52,710 bases of DNA from Planctomycetaceae bacterium. GTDB lineage: Bacteria > Planctomycetota > Planctomycetia > Planctomycetales > Planctomycetaceae. The notes beneath the pieces are model-generated. The model saw only the letters and a list, made by a program, of their open reading frames with translations, was not told where the DNA came from and made no database searches. The stretch lies in NCBI GenBank assembly GCA_028284145.1, contig JANQSH010000081.1:1-52710 (forward strand), in the 5' to 3' direction. The stretch's first letter is position 1, and every line of letters starts with the position of its first letter. This document shows, piece after piece, positions 30,163-38,281 of this stretch. A program made the position numbers and the translations under genes.

Positions 30163-30957
30163 ATGGCTAAGAAAAAGCAGGAGGCAACATTTGAACTACG
30201 TTTTTTCGGCGGAGATGTTACGCCAGAAAAAGTAACGGTTCGTGCTGTCAGTGACGCATTGAACGCTGTCCAAGATTTGTCAAGTGGTCGCGATCCATAC
30301 GAGGAACGGCGAGTTGACTACGACAAAGGAATTGGACTGGTCAGAGTATTAAAGGGTTCTGCGGTCTATCGCTGCGCTTCACGAGATCCCGTCCTCGCCC
30401 TGAAAAACCTCCGACGAGTGAAGTCACTTGTTCATCCCAATGGGGATGAACACTTGGAAGATATCGAAACGCTTCTTAACCCAATCCAGTCACTTAGTGA
30501 TGTTGCGAAATCGTTGGATTGCAAAATCGAAATTCGGGAGTTTGGAACAAAAAAACCGCTATTTCAAGTCGATAAGGAGATGTTCTCAAGGATTTCAGAG
30601 CGGGTATTTGTTCAAGGGCCAACGACGCTTGTGGGCAGAATTGAAAGGGCTGGTGGGTCAACAGAAATGAAGTGCGCGATGCGCATTACCGGTCGCAGAA
30701 CATTGCTGTATTGTGATGTAGCATCGAAGGCTGTTGTGCGTCGCTTGGGTGAGCAACTGTACCAGACAATCGCAGCACAGGGTGAAGCTACATGGATTCA
30801 GCCATCATGGAGGGTTTACAAGTTCAATATCATTGACTTCACCCAACCCAAAATAGGTAGATTCTCATCGGCAATGAGCGAGTTACGGGATGCAGGACTA
30901 GATGCGTGGGATCAGTTCTCGTCTAGCAAAGAGATCGCCGAGGAGATGGGGCGATGA
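30163..30957 (+). CDS. Unrecognised 264-aa protein, partner of a PIN gene
   Basis: I do not recognise this protein. It is soluble, mixed alpha/beta, starts with a Lys-rich stretch (MAKKKQEATFELRFFGGDVTPEKVTVRAVSDALNAVQDLS) and has a long internal region with RITGRRTLLYCDVASKAVVRRLGEQLYQTIAAQGEATWIQPSW. No HTH of a known antitoxin class, P-loop or metal motif is visible. Its TGA overlaps the ATG of the PIN gene (ATGA at 30954-30957), so the two are translationally coupled. In PIN systems the upstream coupled gene is normally the antitoxin, so this may be a new, unusually large antitoxin. The gene pair lies between the two 21-bp repeats. Confidence 0.75.
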   Translation: MAKKKQEATFELRFFGGDVTPEKVTVRAVSDALNAVQDLSSGRDPYEERRVDYDKGIGLVRVLKGSAVYRCASRDPVLALKNLRRVKSLVHPNGDEHLEDIETLLNPIQSLSDVAKSLDCKIEIREFGTKKPLFQVDKEMFSRISERVFVQGPTTLVGRIERAGGSTEMKCAMRITGRRTLLYCDVASKAVVRRLGEQLYQTIAAQGEATWIQPSWRVYKFNIIDFTQPKIGRFSSAMSELRDAGLDAWDQFSSSKEIAEEMGR

Positions 30958-31472
30958 TTGTTGCAATAGACTCGAACATCTTGATTTATGCTGGACACGC
31001 GCCGAAAGATTCCAACAAAAAGGAAGGTGATGAAGGCGAAGAGATCAAAAGGCTAAGGAAAAGCGCCAAGATCATCTTCTATATACACAGGGACGACACG
31101 TTCGTATTGCCGACTGTTGCGATTGGAGAAGTGCTCGTTCCCATCGAAGAGAGCCGAAAACCGAAACTCATCAACGAATTGACGAACAAGTTCATTTGTC
31201 CGGAGTTTAACATTCGGGCCGCATCGATCGCTTCATCTTTGGTGGCGAGGAATAAATCTCAACCCTCGAAAGATCGCTACGCAAAAAGGGATCGCCACAT
31301 CCTAAAGGCTGATGCCATGATCATTGCATCAGCAAAGGTTGCAGGTGCCGCGAAGTTTTACTCCGCCGATAGCAAGTGCCGAAAACTGGCGAGAACGATA
31401 ATGGAGGCTCCGGAACTGCCTACTTCTATTCCGGAAAACCTCTATTCTGACGAAATCCTCGATGACTTCTAG
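30954..31472 (+). CDS. PIN-domain protein, putative VapC-like ribonuclease
   Basis: The 172-aa product has PIN acidic residues: IVAIDSNILIYAG (Asp6), IGEVLVPIEESR (Glu), LKADAMIIASAKVAGA (Asp) and FYSADSKCRKLA (Asp), in VapC order. An extra charged insertion, PKDSNKKEGDEGEEIKRLRKS, follows the first motif. VapC proteins are Mg-dependent RNases that cut tRNA or rRNA and are silenced by an upstream antitoxin; the coupled gene here is the unknown 264-aa protein. It ends 58 bp before the second 21-bp repeat. Confidence 0.88.
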   Translation: MIVAIDSNILIYAGHAPKDSNKKEGDEGEEIKRLRKSAKIIFYIHRDDTFVLPTVAIGEVLVPIEESRKPKLINELTNKFICPEFNIRAASIASSLVARNKSQPSKDRYAKRDRHILKADAMIIASAKVAGAAKFYSADSKCRKLARTIMEAPELPTSIPENLYSDEILDDF

Positions 31473-31530
31473 GAAACGATGGTGCAGAAACACTTTGCGA
31501 GAAATTTATTTTCCAGAAAAATTTTCTCGC

Positions 31531-31551
31531 CCTGAAAATGCATCACTACCC
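31531..31551. repeat. 21-bp direct repeat, right copy
   Basis: A perfect second copy of the 21-base sequence at 30127-30147, 80 bp before the ribE start. It is directly followed by AAATCACCCCTGATTTG, a short inverted repeat. Confidence 0.9.
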
Positions 31552-31633
31552 AAATCACCCCTGATTTGACATACTTGGAAGATGGATATTCTCCAAAAAC
31601 GCATCCAACAATCGCGAACCCCGGGTCAGGAAG

Positions 31634-32356
31634 ATGTTCACGGGGATTGTTGAAGGACGGGGGACCGTCGCTGATATTCGCACCGAAGACTCTGCTATTC
31701 GTTTGACTGTTAAAGTACCGGACGAACTTCAATCCGGGCCAGAGTCCGATTCTTCTCGCGCCGCGCGAAATCAACCGCAAATCATCGACAGTGTTCAACC
31801 TGGCGATAGCGTCGCCATCAATGGCTGCTGCCTTACCGTTGTTGAAATCGACGGGCCGCGATGGGACTTTCAGGCAGGGGCCGAAACGCTTGCCAAGACC
31901 AATCTGGGCCAACTCAAAATTGGTGATCCGGTCAACCTCGAACGTTCGCTGCCGGTCGATGGTCGCTTTGGAGGCCATTTCGTGCAGGGGCATGTCGATG
32001 GTGTCGGCACGGTCGATGCCATTGAACATGATGGCGAATGGGTCAACATCTGGTTCAAGGTGGATGAGCATCTTGCCATGCAGATGGTGCCCAAAGGGTC
32101 GGTCACTGTCGATGGTGTCAGCCTTACAGTCGTCGAGGTCGAAACAAACCGCTTCAGTGTCGCGTTGATTCCGCACACACTGGAAATCACCACGCTCGGT
32201 GTGCGAAAAGAGGGGCATGCGGTGAATATCGAAACCGACATTCTCGGCAAATACGTGTTAAAAATGATTCAGGCCACCAATCTGCAGGGATTTGGACCAC
32301 AGGCCGGCGACACCATTTTCGATGATGGTTCGTTCGACGAAACAAACGAGGAATGA
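31634..32356 (+). CDS. ribE: Riboflavin synthase alpha subunit
   Basis: Riboflavin synthase dismutates two 6,7-dimethyl-8-ribityllumazine molecules to riboflavin. The 240-aa product has the start MFTGIVEGRGTV and two homologous lumazine-binding halves, each with a GDSVAINGCCLTV-type motif (residues about 57-70, and again GSVTVDGVSLTVV near 155) and NLERSLPVDGRFGGHFVQGHVDG in the linker. It carries a longer than usual acidic C-terminus. The end overlaps the rsmA start (ATGA at 32353-32356). No FMN riboswitch was recognised upstream. Confidence 0.97.
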   Translation: MFTGIVEGRGTVADIRTEDSAIRLTVKVPDELQSGPESDSSRAARNQPQIIDSVQPGDSVAINGCCLTVVEIDGPRWDFQAGAETLAKTNLGQLKIGDPVNLERSLPVDGRFGGHFVQGHVDGVGTVDAIEHDGEWVNIWFKVDEHLAMQMVPKGSVTVDGVSLTVVEVETNRFSVALIPHTLEITTLGVRKEGHAVNIETDILGKYVLKMIQATNLQGFGPQAGDTIFDDGSFDETNEE

Positions 32357-33276
32357 AGAACTCCGTCCGCCAGACCCGCTCCTACCTGATGGCCATGTTC
32401 AAACATCATGGCTTCAACCCTCGCACGGACCTCGGACAGAATTTTCTGATTGACCTTAACATTCTGGAATTCGTTGTCGAGCGGGGACGCATCGATCAGC
32501 AGGATGTCGTGCTGGAAGTCGGCGCGGGAACCGGGGGAATGACGACCTTTCTCTCCGAACAGGCGGCGGAGATTGTCTCGGTCGAACTCGATACCAACAT
32601 GCATCGCCTTGCCGGGTTTGCGGTTGCGATGTGTGACAATGTGACCCTGCTTCAGGCCGATGCTCTGAAGAACAAGAACAATCTCAATCCTGACGTAATG
32701 GCTGAGGTCGATCGTGCTTTGGCCGTTGATCCGGATCGACGTCTGAAATTGATTGCCAACTTGCCGTACAGTGTCGCGACGCCGGTGGTTTCCAATCTGG
32801 TTGCTACCGAATACGACTGGGCAGCGATGGTCGTGATGATTCAACTCGAACTGGCCGAGCGGATGACAGCTAAACCGGGCAGCAGCGATTACGGCTCGCT
32901 TTCGGTCTGGCTTCAGGCACAATGCGATGTGAAACTGTTGAAAAAAGTTCCGCCGACTGTCTTCTGGCCGCGACCGAAGGTCACCTCATCTGTTGTGCGA
33001 TTGCTACCCAATATCGAGAAGAAAAAAGAGATCAACGATCGCCCGTTTTTCCAGGACTTCCTGCGGCGACTGTTTCATCAGCGAAGAAAACTGCTGCGTT
33101 CGGTTTTGGTCGGCATGTACCGCAAACAGTTGGAAAAACCAGAAGTCGATGCGATTCTCTCGCAAGCCGAATTGCCGGAAAACGCACGAGCCGAAACATT
33201 GGATGTGAAAACACTGGTTGATTTGGGAAACCGATTTCAGACGGAGATTACAGAACGAACGGCGGAGAAAAAGTAG
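32353..33276 (+). CDS. rsmA: 16S rRNA dimethyladenosine transferase RsmA
   Basis: RsmA (KsgA) dimethylates two adjacent adenines in the 3' hairpin of 16S rRNA late in 30S assembly. The 307-aa product has DLGQNFLIDLNILEFVV, the SAM motif VLEVGAGTGGMTTFLSEQAAEIVSVELD near residues 55-82, the catalytic NLPY (LIANLPYSVATPVVSNLV), and FWPRPKVTSSVVRLLP followed by the C-terminal helical domain. It overlaps ribE by four bases, so the two are coupled, an unusual but plausible pairing. Confidence 0.96.
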   Translation: MKNSVRQTRSYLMAMFKHHGFNPRTDLGQNFLIDLNILEFVVERGRIDQQDVVLEVGAGTGGMTTFLSEQAAEIVSVELDTNMHRLAGFAVAMCDNVTLLQADALKNKNNLNPDVMAEVDRALAVDPDRRLKLIANLPYSVATPVVSNLVATEYDWAAMVVMIQLELAERMTAKPGSSDYGSLSVWLQAQCDVKLLKKVPPTVFWPRPKVTSSVVRLLPNIEKKKEINDRPFFQDFLRRLFHQRRKLLRSVLVGMYRKQLEKPEVDAILSQAELPENARAETLDVKTLVDLGNRFQTEITERTAEKK

Positions 33277-33379
33277 CGAGGGTGGAATGAAATGAAACTC
33301 GCCAATTTGGAAAAAGAAATTACGTGATCGGTGAGTAACGCTTCGCTTCACCCACCCTACGCCTGCAAAGAAAAAAATC

Positions 33380-33396
33380 GGCACGCGATGCGTGCC
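33380..33396. repeat. Short palindrome GGCACGC/GCGTGCC
   Basis: A 7-bp perfect stem with a 3-base loop lies just upstream of guaB, preceded at 33329-33361 by GGTGAGTAACGCTTCGCTTC-type sequence. Both look like generic recurrent intergenic modules; a role as rsmA terminator is possible but there is no T tract. Confidence 0.5.
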
Positions 33397-33444
33397 CTAC
33401 ACAAATATCAAATCGTAAATAACAAATAAGAAGGAGTGCCAACG

Positions 33445-34932
<1,488 letters not shown>

Positions 34933-34963
34933 TCCCCGCGCAGGTTCTGCATCCTATCGTCGT

Positions 34964-35902
34964 ATGGTTATCACCGTGTGGTGCCTGGCAATGACGTTGA
35001 TACTCAGTGGTCTCACCGTACAGGCGGACGATCCACTCGATTCGTTACGCAACCGTTCAGCCTCGAATCGATGGGAAAAGGCGAAAGCCAACTGGCGCGA
35101 GCGGGTCAAAACCGCAGAGGTGCCGGTGCAGATCGAGCGTTCTTTAACGCCGCCGCAAGCCGATCCCTTCTATTCCGATTCGGACGCTGCTCAAACAGGA
35201 GTCGTCCTGCAACCGGAAACGGAAACGCCAATCTTTCCGATGCCACCATCTCCAACCGATACGACTCCAGAGTCTCCAGTAGTCGATCCAATTCCGATGC
35301 CCGACCTGCCTTCACCCGGCGATCCAGCTCCCAAAACGTTCCATCAGCTGAAATCGGAACCGGCTCCTAAACGCTCAGCGATCAGGGAATGGGAACCACG
35401 CAGCATCAGCACGATTTTGCCGTTTGATGATTATGTTCCCCCCGGCAGTGAGGATGACGACGCCTGTCTTTATCTTTGTCCGCGACCCGACAGCGCGCCG
35501 TGTGCCACTAATCCCGGCAAAAAAATCCCCGTCTGCCCGGTGGAAAAACCGCTGGGTGAAGAGGGCTTTGAACATCGTAGCTTCGCCGATTCGATGCTCT
35601 GCTGGAACTCATCCAATCTGTTCTACAATCCGCTCTATTTTGAAGACCCGCAACTGGAACGATATGGTCATACCATTTACCCGGCTTTGCAGCCGTTCAA
35701 ATCGGTCGGTCGGTTTGGTGTTCAACTCATCGGGTTGCCATACCAGATGACGATCGATCCGGTTTGCAAGAAACGCTATCCGTTGGGGTATTATCGACCG
35801 GGGGAATGTGCGCCGAAGAAGTGGCATCAGATCGGCCTGAATGCCGAAGCCGCTGCGGTTCAGGCAGGTGTGATGACCGGCCTGTTTTTCGCCGTTCCGT
35901 AG
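34964..35902 (+). CDS. Secreted planctomycete protein of unknown function
   Basis: The 312-aa product has a signal peptide (MVITVWCLAMTLILSGLTVQA), a Pro/Asp/Thr-rich low-complexity middle (residues about 60-130), and a more conserved C-terminal part containing SSNLFYNPLYFEDPQLERYGHTIYPALQPFKSVGRFGVQLIGLPYQMTI and CKKRYPLGYYRPGECAPKK. The FYNPLYFEDPQLERYGH pattern is familiar from unnamed secreted proteins of planctomycetes. Several Cys may form disulphides. Function unknown. The ATG at 34964 gives the signal peptide; the frame opens earlier, overlapping guaB. Confidence 0.8.
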   Translation: MVITVWCLAMTLILSGLTVQADDPLDSLRNRSASNRWEKAKANWRERVKTAEVPVQIERSLTPPQADPFYSDSDAAQTGVVLQPETETPIFPMPPSPTDTTPESPVVDPIPMPDLPSPGDPAPKTFHQLKSEPAPKRSAIREWEPRSISTILPFDDYVPPGSEDDDACLYLCPRPDSAPCATNPGKKIPVCPVEKPLGEEGFEHRSFADSMLCWNSSNLFYNPLYFEDPQLERYGHTIYPALQPFKSVGRFGVQLIGLPYQMTIDPVCKKRYPLGYYRPGECAPKKWHQIGLNAEAAAVQAGVMTGLFFAVP

Positions 35903-35953
35903 TGTTGGAGCATTCCATTTCAGCACCATCCGGTTGCCACTGGCAGCCTCTGC

Positions 35954-36187
35954 TCAAGCAGCCAGGTATTCGGCATTCTTATGCCCCGGCAATTGCTGCA
36001 CCGTGCGGATGTCGTAGCCATTCTCCAGCAGATGTGTGGCGAAGGTGTGCTGCAGCGTATGGCATGCCACTCGCTTATTGATGCCCGCTGTCAGAAACTC
36101 TTCGACCCAGCAGCGATAAATCTGAATGGTTCGGGGTGCAAGTCGCCGAACTTCGCAGGCAGCCCTGTACTGTTCGATGAGCTTCAT
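35954..36187 (-). pseudogene. Tyrosine-recombinase relic, integron-integrase-like
   Basis: The 77-aa frame fuses the N-terminal core-binding end of a tyrosine recombinase ([31 protein letters not shown]) directly to a piece of the C-terminal catalytic domain ([37 protein letters not shown]). The central some 200 residues, with the first catalytic Arg and Lys, and the catalytic Tyr at the end, are gone. In the remaining box the usual HTLRH is HTLQH, so the second catalytic Arg is lost too. It is therefore inactive. The GYDIRTVQ segment and its position, divergent from a cassette-like array, suggest an integron integrase (IntI); a XerC/D-type origin cannot be excluded. Confidence 0.82.
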
Positions 36188-36213
36188 TCCTACAGTTTGC
36201 CGCGCAAGAATTG

Positions 36214-36220
36214 GTTAGGC
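36214..36220 (+). promoter_or_regulatory. Possible attI-like core site GTTAGGC
   Basis: GTTAGGC matches the consensus GTTRRRY at which integron integrases cut (between G and TT). It lies 27 bp outside the 5' end of the recombinase relic, on the cassette side, embedded in the small palindrome AATTGGTTAGGCAATT. That is the place of attI in known integrons. A 7-bp match alone is weak; position is the main argument. Confidence 0.4.
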
Positions 36221-36320
36221 AATTCTCGCAGAAGATTCGATGTATCTCTATTCCACCAAGGTGGTTGACGGGAACCATGCCCCAGAGTATTCTCACGGTT
36301 GATTGTTGAGAGATAAACAA

Positions 36321-36389
36321 GTTCAGGCGACGCTTCGCGTCGTATACAATAAACACGCCACGGACAAGCGGTGATCCGCGGCCCCATTA
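36321..36389 (+). repeat. attC-like site 1 (right half only)
   Basis: GTATACAATAAACACGCCACGGACAAGCGGTGATCCGCGGCCCC-type sequence matches the right arms of attC-like sites 2 and 4 almost exactly. The left arm is replaced by TTCAGGCGACGCTTCGCGTCG. It lies directly before the first cassette gene. Confidence 0.6.
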
Positions 36390-36427
36390 GCTGCTACGCC
36401 AGCCACTCAACAACACAAGGTCACGCC

Positions 36428-37048
36428 ATGCCATTCATGTATTGGGAGTCACGCGTTCTGACTCATGCCGCCAGCACGGTAATGGGTCAGGTGCGTTTTG
36501 GCGGCAAGCCATTTAGAGAGTACTTTCAAGCTGCATGGCGCACGTTGTTTGCTGACGAGATAGGCGTCCTTGGCATCGCGTCTTCTGGTTCCCTTTATCC
36601 TTTGGCAAAGGACAACGTCGACACGCACGGAAAGTATGGATTCACTATTGCGCAACTCAAGAAGTACCTATTGCGTAATGAATGGAAGTTTCACGCGGGC
36701 CACCCATTGACCGTCGACAATCTCTCCGATCCCGACAGTTGGGGTGAGGCGCCACTCGGCGGGAACGCAATCAGGCTAAACTCGCGAAAGCTGGCCGATC
36801 GAGTGCGCGACGATCACGGAGAAACTGTAGAAAGCAAAGAAATACTCATGTGGCTGACGGGTTCAGTTATCCTGCATGAACTGCTCCATGCCCAAGGCTT
36901 CACTCACCCTCGGTTGAGCGACGACCCCGATATTCGGGCTGCCCAAAAGCGAGTTGGTAGCGATTATCGCCAATCCTTCAACGAGATTGCCCAACGCGCC
37001 GTACACACAGCTTCGCCTTTCCCGCATGAACTTGATGCATTCACATGA
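36428..37048 (+). CDS. Cassette gene 1: HELLH-motif protein, putative metalloprotease
   Basis: The 206-aa product has VILHELLHAQGFTHPRLS near residues 145-160, with the zinc-binding HExxH pattern (HELLH) and a third His four residues after the second motif His plus an acidic region downstream. The N-terminal half (WESRVLTHAASTVMGQVRFGG; RLNSRKLADRV) resembles no family I can name. There is no signal peptide, so it is probably cytoplasmic. Peptidase activity is inferred only from the motif. AAGG precedes the ATG at 36428. It is the first gene after the attI-like region and is followed by attC-like site 2. Confidence 0.75.
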   Translation: MPFMYWESRVLTHAASTVMGQVRFGGKPFREYFQAAWRTLFADEIGVLGIASSGSLYPLAKDNVDTHGKYGFTIAQLKKYLLRNEWKFHAGHPLTVDNLSDPDSWGEAPLGGNAIRLNSRKLADRVRDDHGETVESKEILMWLTGSVILHELLHAQGFTHPRLSDDPDIRAAQKRVGSDYRQSFNEIAQRAVHTASPFPHELDAFT

Positions 37049-37220
37049 GATCCAGAAATGCAACACGCAGCTAACACGTATATGGCTTGGTGAATCAAGA
37101 GCGCGTGGTTGATTTTCTGAAAAAGAACCATTGCTCTTTTTCACGCTCTGTGGAGTCTCTTTGGGCCGATCACAGCACTCTCTGCGGGAATGATTTCATC
37201 GTTCGGGCGTCAGTATTCCG

Positions 37221-37303
37221 CACTTTGGCGGGCTGCACCGTATGTCCGCGTCGTATACAATAAACACGCCACGGACAACCGGTGATCCGCGGCCCCGTTC
37301 GTC
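37221..37303 (+). repeat. attC-like site 2
   Basis: The left arm GGCGGGCTGCACCG-TATGTCCGCG (37228-37250) pairs with the right arm CCACGGACAACCGGTGATCC... (37268-37292), separated by TCGTATACAATAAACA. GTTCGTC at 37297-37303 stands where the R' core GTTRRRY should be. The right arm is the same as in sites 1 and 4. Confidence 0.75.
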
Positions 37304-37319
37304 GTGACAGGATACTGCG

Positions 37320-37871
37320 ATGGACAAACTTTACATTGAAACATCGATTGTCAGCTACGCGACAGCTTGGCCAAGTCGCGACATCACCATTGCGGGGCTT
37401 CAGCAACCGCTGATGCCGTGGGCGATTACGTCGCATTCAAGTCGCGACATCACCATTGCGGGGCTTCAGCAACAGGCCCGTGATTGGTGGGCAAACGAAC
37501 GGCACGCTTTTGAGTTGGTCACGTCACAGCTCGCTTTCGACGAGGCAGCCGATGGTGACCCAACGGCAGCGGCAGATCGACTGAAATTGCTCGATGGCCT
37601 ACCACTCGTGGATATTGACGAGAACGTCGAATCGCTTGCTCGGCGACTGATCGAAGCCCACACGATGCCGGAAAAGGCGACCGCTGATGCGTTTCACGTT
37701 GCCGCTGCCGCACTGGGTGGCGTAAAATATCTGTTGACGCTGAACTGCCGACATATTGCGAACGCCCACGAACTTCCGCGAATTTACAAATTGCTTGACG
37801 CAGAAGGCCTTGGGCAATTGCTGATTTGTACTCCGACCGAATTTCTGGGATCGCGTGACGATGACATCTAA
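37320..37871 (+). CDS. Cassette gene 2a: PIN-domain toxin with a 22-residue duplication
   Basis: The 183-aa product has the PIN features LYIETSIVSYATAW (first acidic site, Glu instead of Asp, common in this subgroup), LVTSQLAFDEA (Glu) and KATADAFHVAAAALGGVKYLLTLNCRHIANA (Asp and the core helix). SRDITIAGLQQ occurs twice, at residues 19-29 and 41-51, because a 36-bp stretch is repeated in frame after 66 bp; most PIN proteins of this group have one copy. AGGA lies 8 bases before the ATG. It is followed by an overlapping small gene, the expected antitoxin, and by attC-like site 3. Confidence 0.85.
   Translation: MDKLYIETSIVSYATAWPSRDITIAGLQQPLMPWAITSHSSRDITIAGLQQQARDWWANERHAFELVTSQLAFDEAADGDPTAAADRLKLLDGLPLVDIDENVESLARRLIEAHTMPEKATADAFHVAAAALGGVKYLLTLNCRHIANAHELPRIYKLLDAEGLGQLLICTPTEFLGSRDDDI
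37372..37473. repeat. 36-bp direct repeat inside the PIN gene
   Basis: The 36 bases starting CAAGTCGCGACATCACCATT at 37372 recur exactly at 37438. The period is 66 bp, so the reading frame is kept and 22 codons are added. The identity of the copies points to a recent event. Confidence 0.95.
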
Positions 37872-38082
37872 TCCAATTCTTGACGAACTACACGAAACCC
37901 GAAGAAAACTGCTTGCGGAAGCGGGCGGGACAATCAAGGGACTTGCCGATGCTTTGCGTAAACGTCAACGTGATTCTGGACGTCGCATCTTGGAAATACG
38001 AAGAACAAGCCGATGCACCGGAGCGGCGAAGTCAGGCGAATTGCCAATGGAAAATTTCTCGTCACCGCCCGGTGATCGCTGA
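37861..38082 (+). CDS. Cassette gene 2b: small putative antitoxin
   Basis: The 73-aa product (MTSNPILDELHETRRKLLAEAGGTIKGLADALRKRQRDSGRRILE) begins like the short helical antitoxins paired with PIN proteins of this type. It overlaps the PIN gene by 11 bp. After about residue 45 the sequence runs into attC-like site 3 (encoding RRTSRCTGAAKSGEL), so the natural end is altered or the frame has shifted; in a normal cassette the stop lies at the left edge of attC. An in-frame GTG at 37855 is an alternative start. Confidence 0.65.
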   Translation: MTSNPILDELHETRRKLLAEAGGTIKGLADALRKRQRDSGRRILEIRRTSRCTGAAKSGELPMENFSSPPGDR

Positions 38083-38089
38083 GTTCAGG
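38003..38089 (+). repeat. attC-like site 3
   Basis: R''-like GAACAAG (38003-38009) is followed by the arm CCGATGCACCGGAGCGGCGA (38010-38029), which pairs with TCGTCACCGCCCGGTGATCG (38059-38078). GTTCAGG at 38083-38089 is the R'-like core. The extrahelical extra base in one arm and the RYYYAAC/GTTRRRY-like ends are as in integron attC. Confidence 0.8.
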
Positions 38090-38107
38090 CGACGCTTCGC
38101 GTCGCCT

Positions 38108-38234
38108 GAATGGGGCCGCGGACAAGTCCTCCTGTTCGTGACGCGAAGCGCGTCCCGAACACGCGGATGCACCGCATGTCCGCGTCATGTATAATAAACA
38201 CGCCACGGACAATCGGTGATCCGCGGCCCCATTC
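38108..38234. repeat. 15-bp perfect inverted repeat enclosing attC-like site 4
   Basis: GAATGGGGCCGCGGA at 38108-38122 is the exact reverse complement of TCCGCGGCCCCATTC at 38220-38234. Inside lies a further strong stem, GTTCGTGACGCG (38134-38145) with CGCGTCCCGAAC, and site 4. This looks like an attC right end duplicated in inverse orientation. Confidence 0.85.
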
Positions 38235-38237
38235 GCC
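38155..38237 (+). repeat. attC-like site 4
   Basis: The arm CGCGGATGCACCGCATGTCC (38162-38181) pairs with GGACAATCGGTGATCCGCG (38207-38225), separated by a linker containing TATAATAAACACG. R''-like CGAACAC precedes it and ATTCGCC (38231-38237) follows. It is the most complete palindrome in the array. Confidence 0.82.
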
Positions 38238-38281
38238 AGCAAACAGTCACCGTTTTCCAAACTCACCGATGGAGACCGACA

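Noticed and set aside
31473..31633. FMN riboswitch upstream of ribE
   Set aside because: The conserved core sequences of the FMN element are absent; the stretch is explained by the 21-bp repeat and a short inverted repeat.
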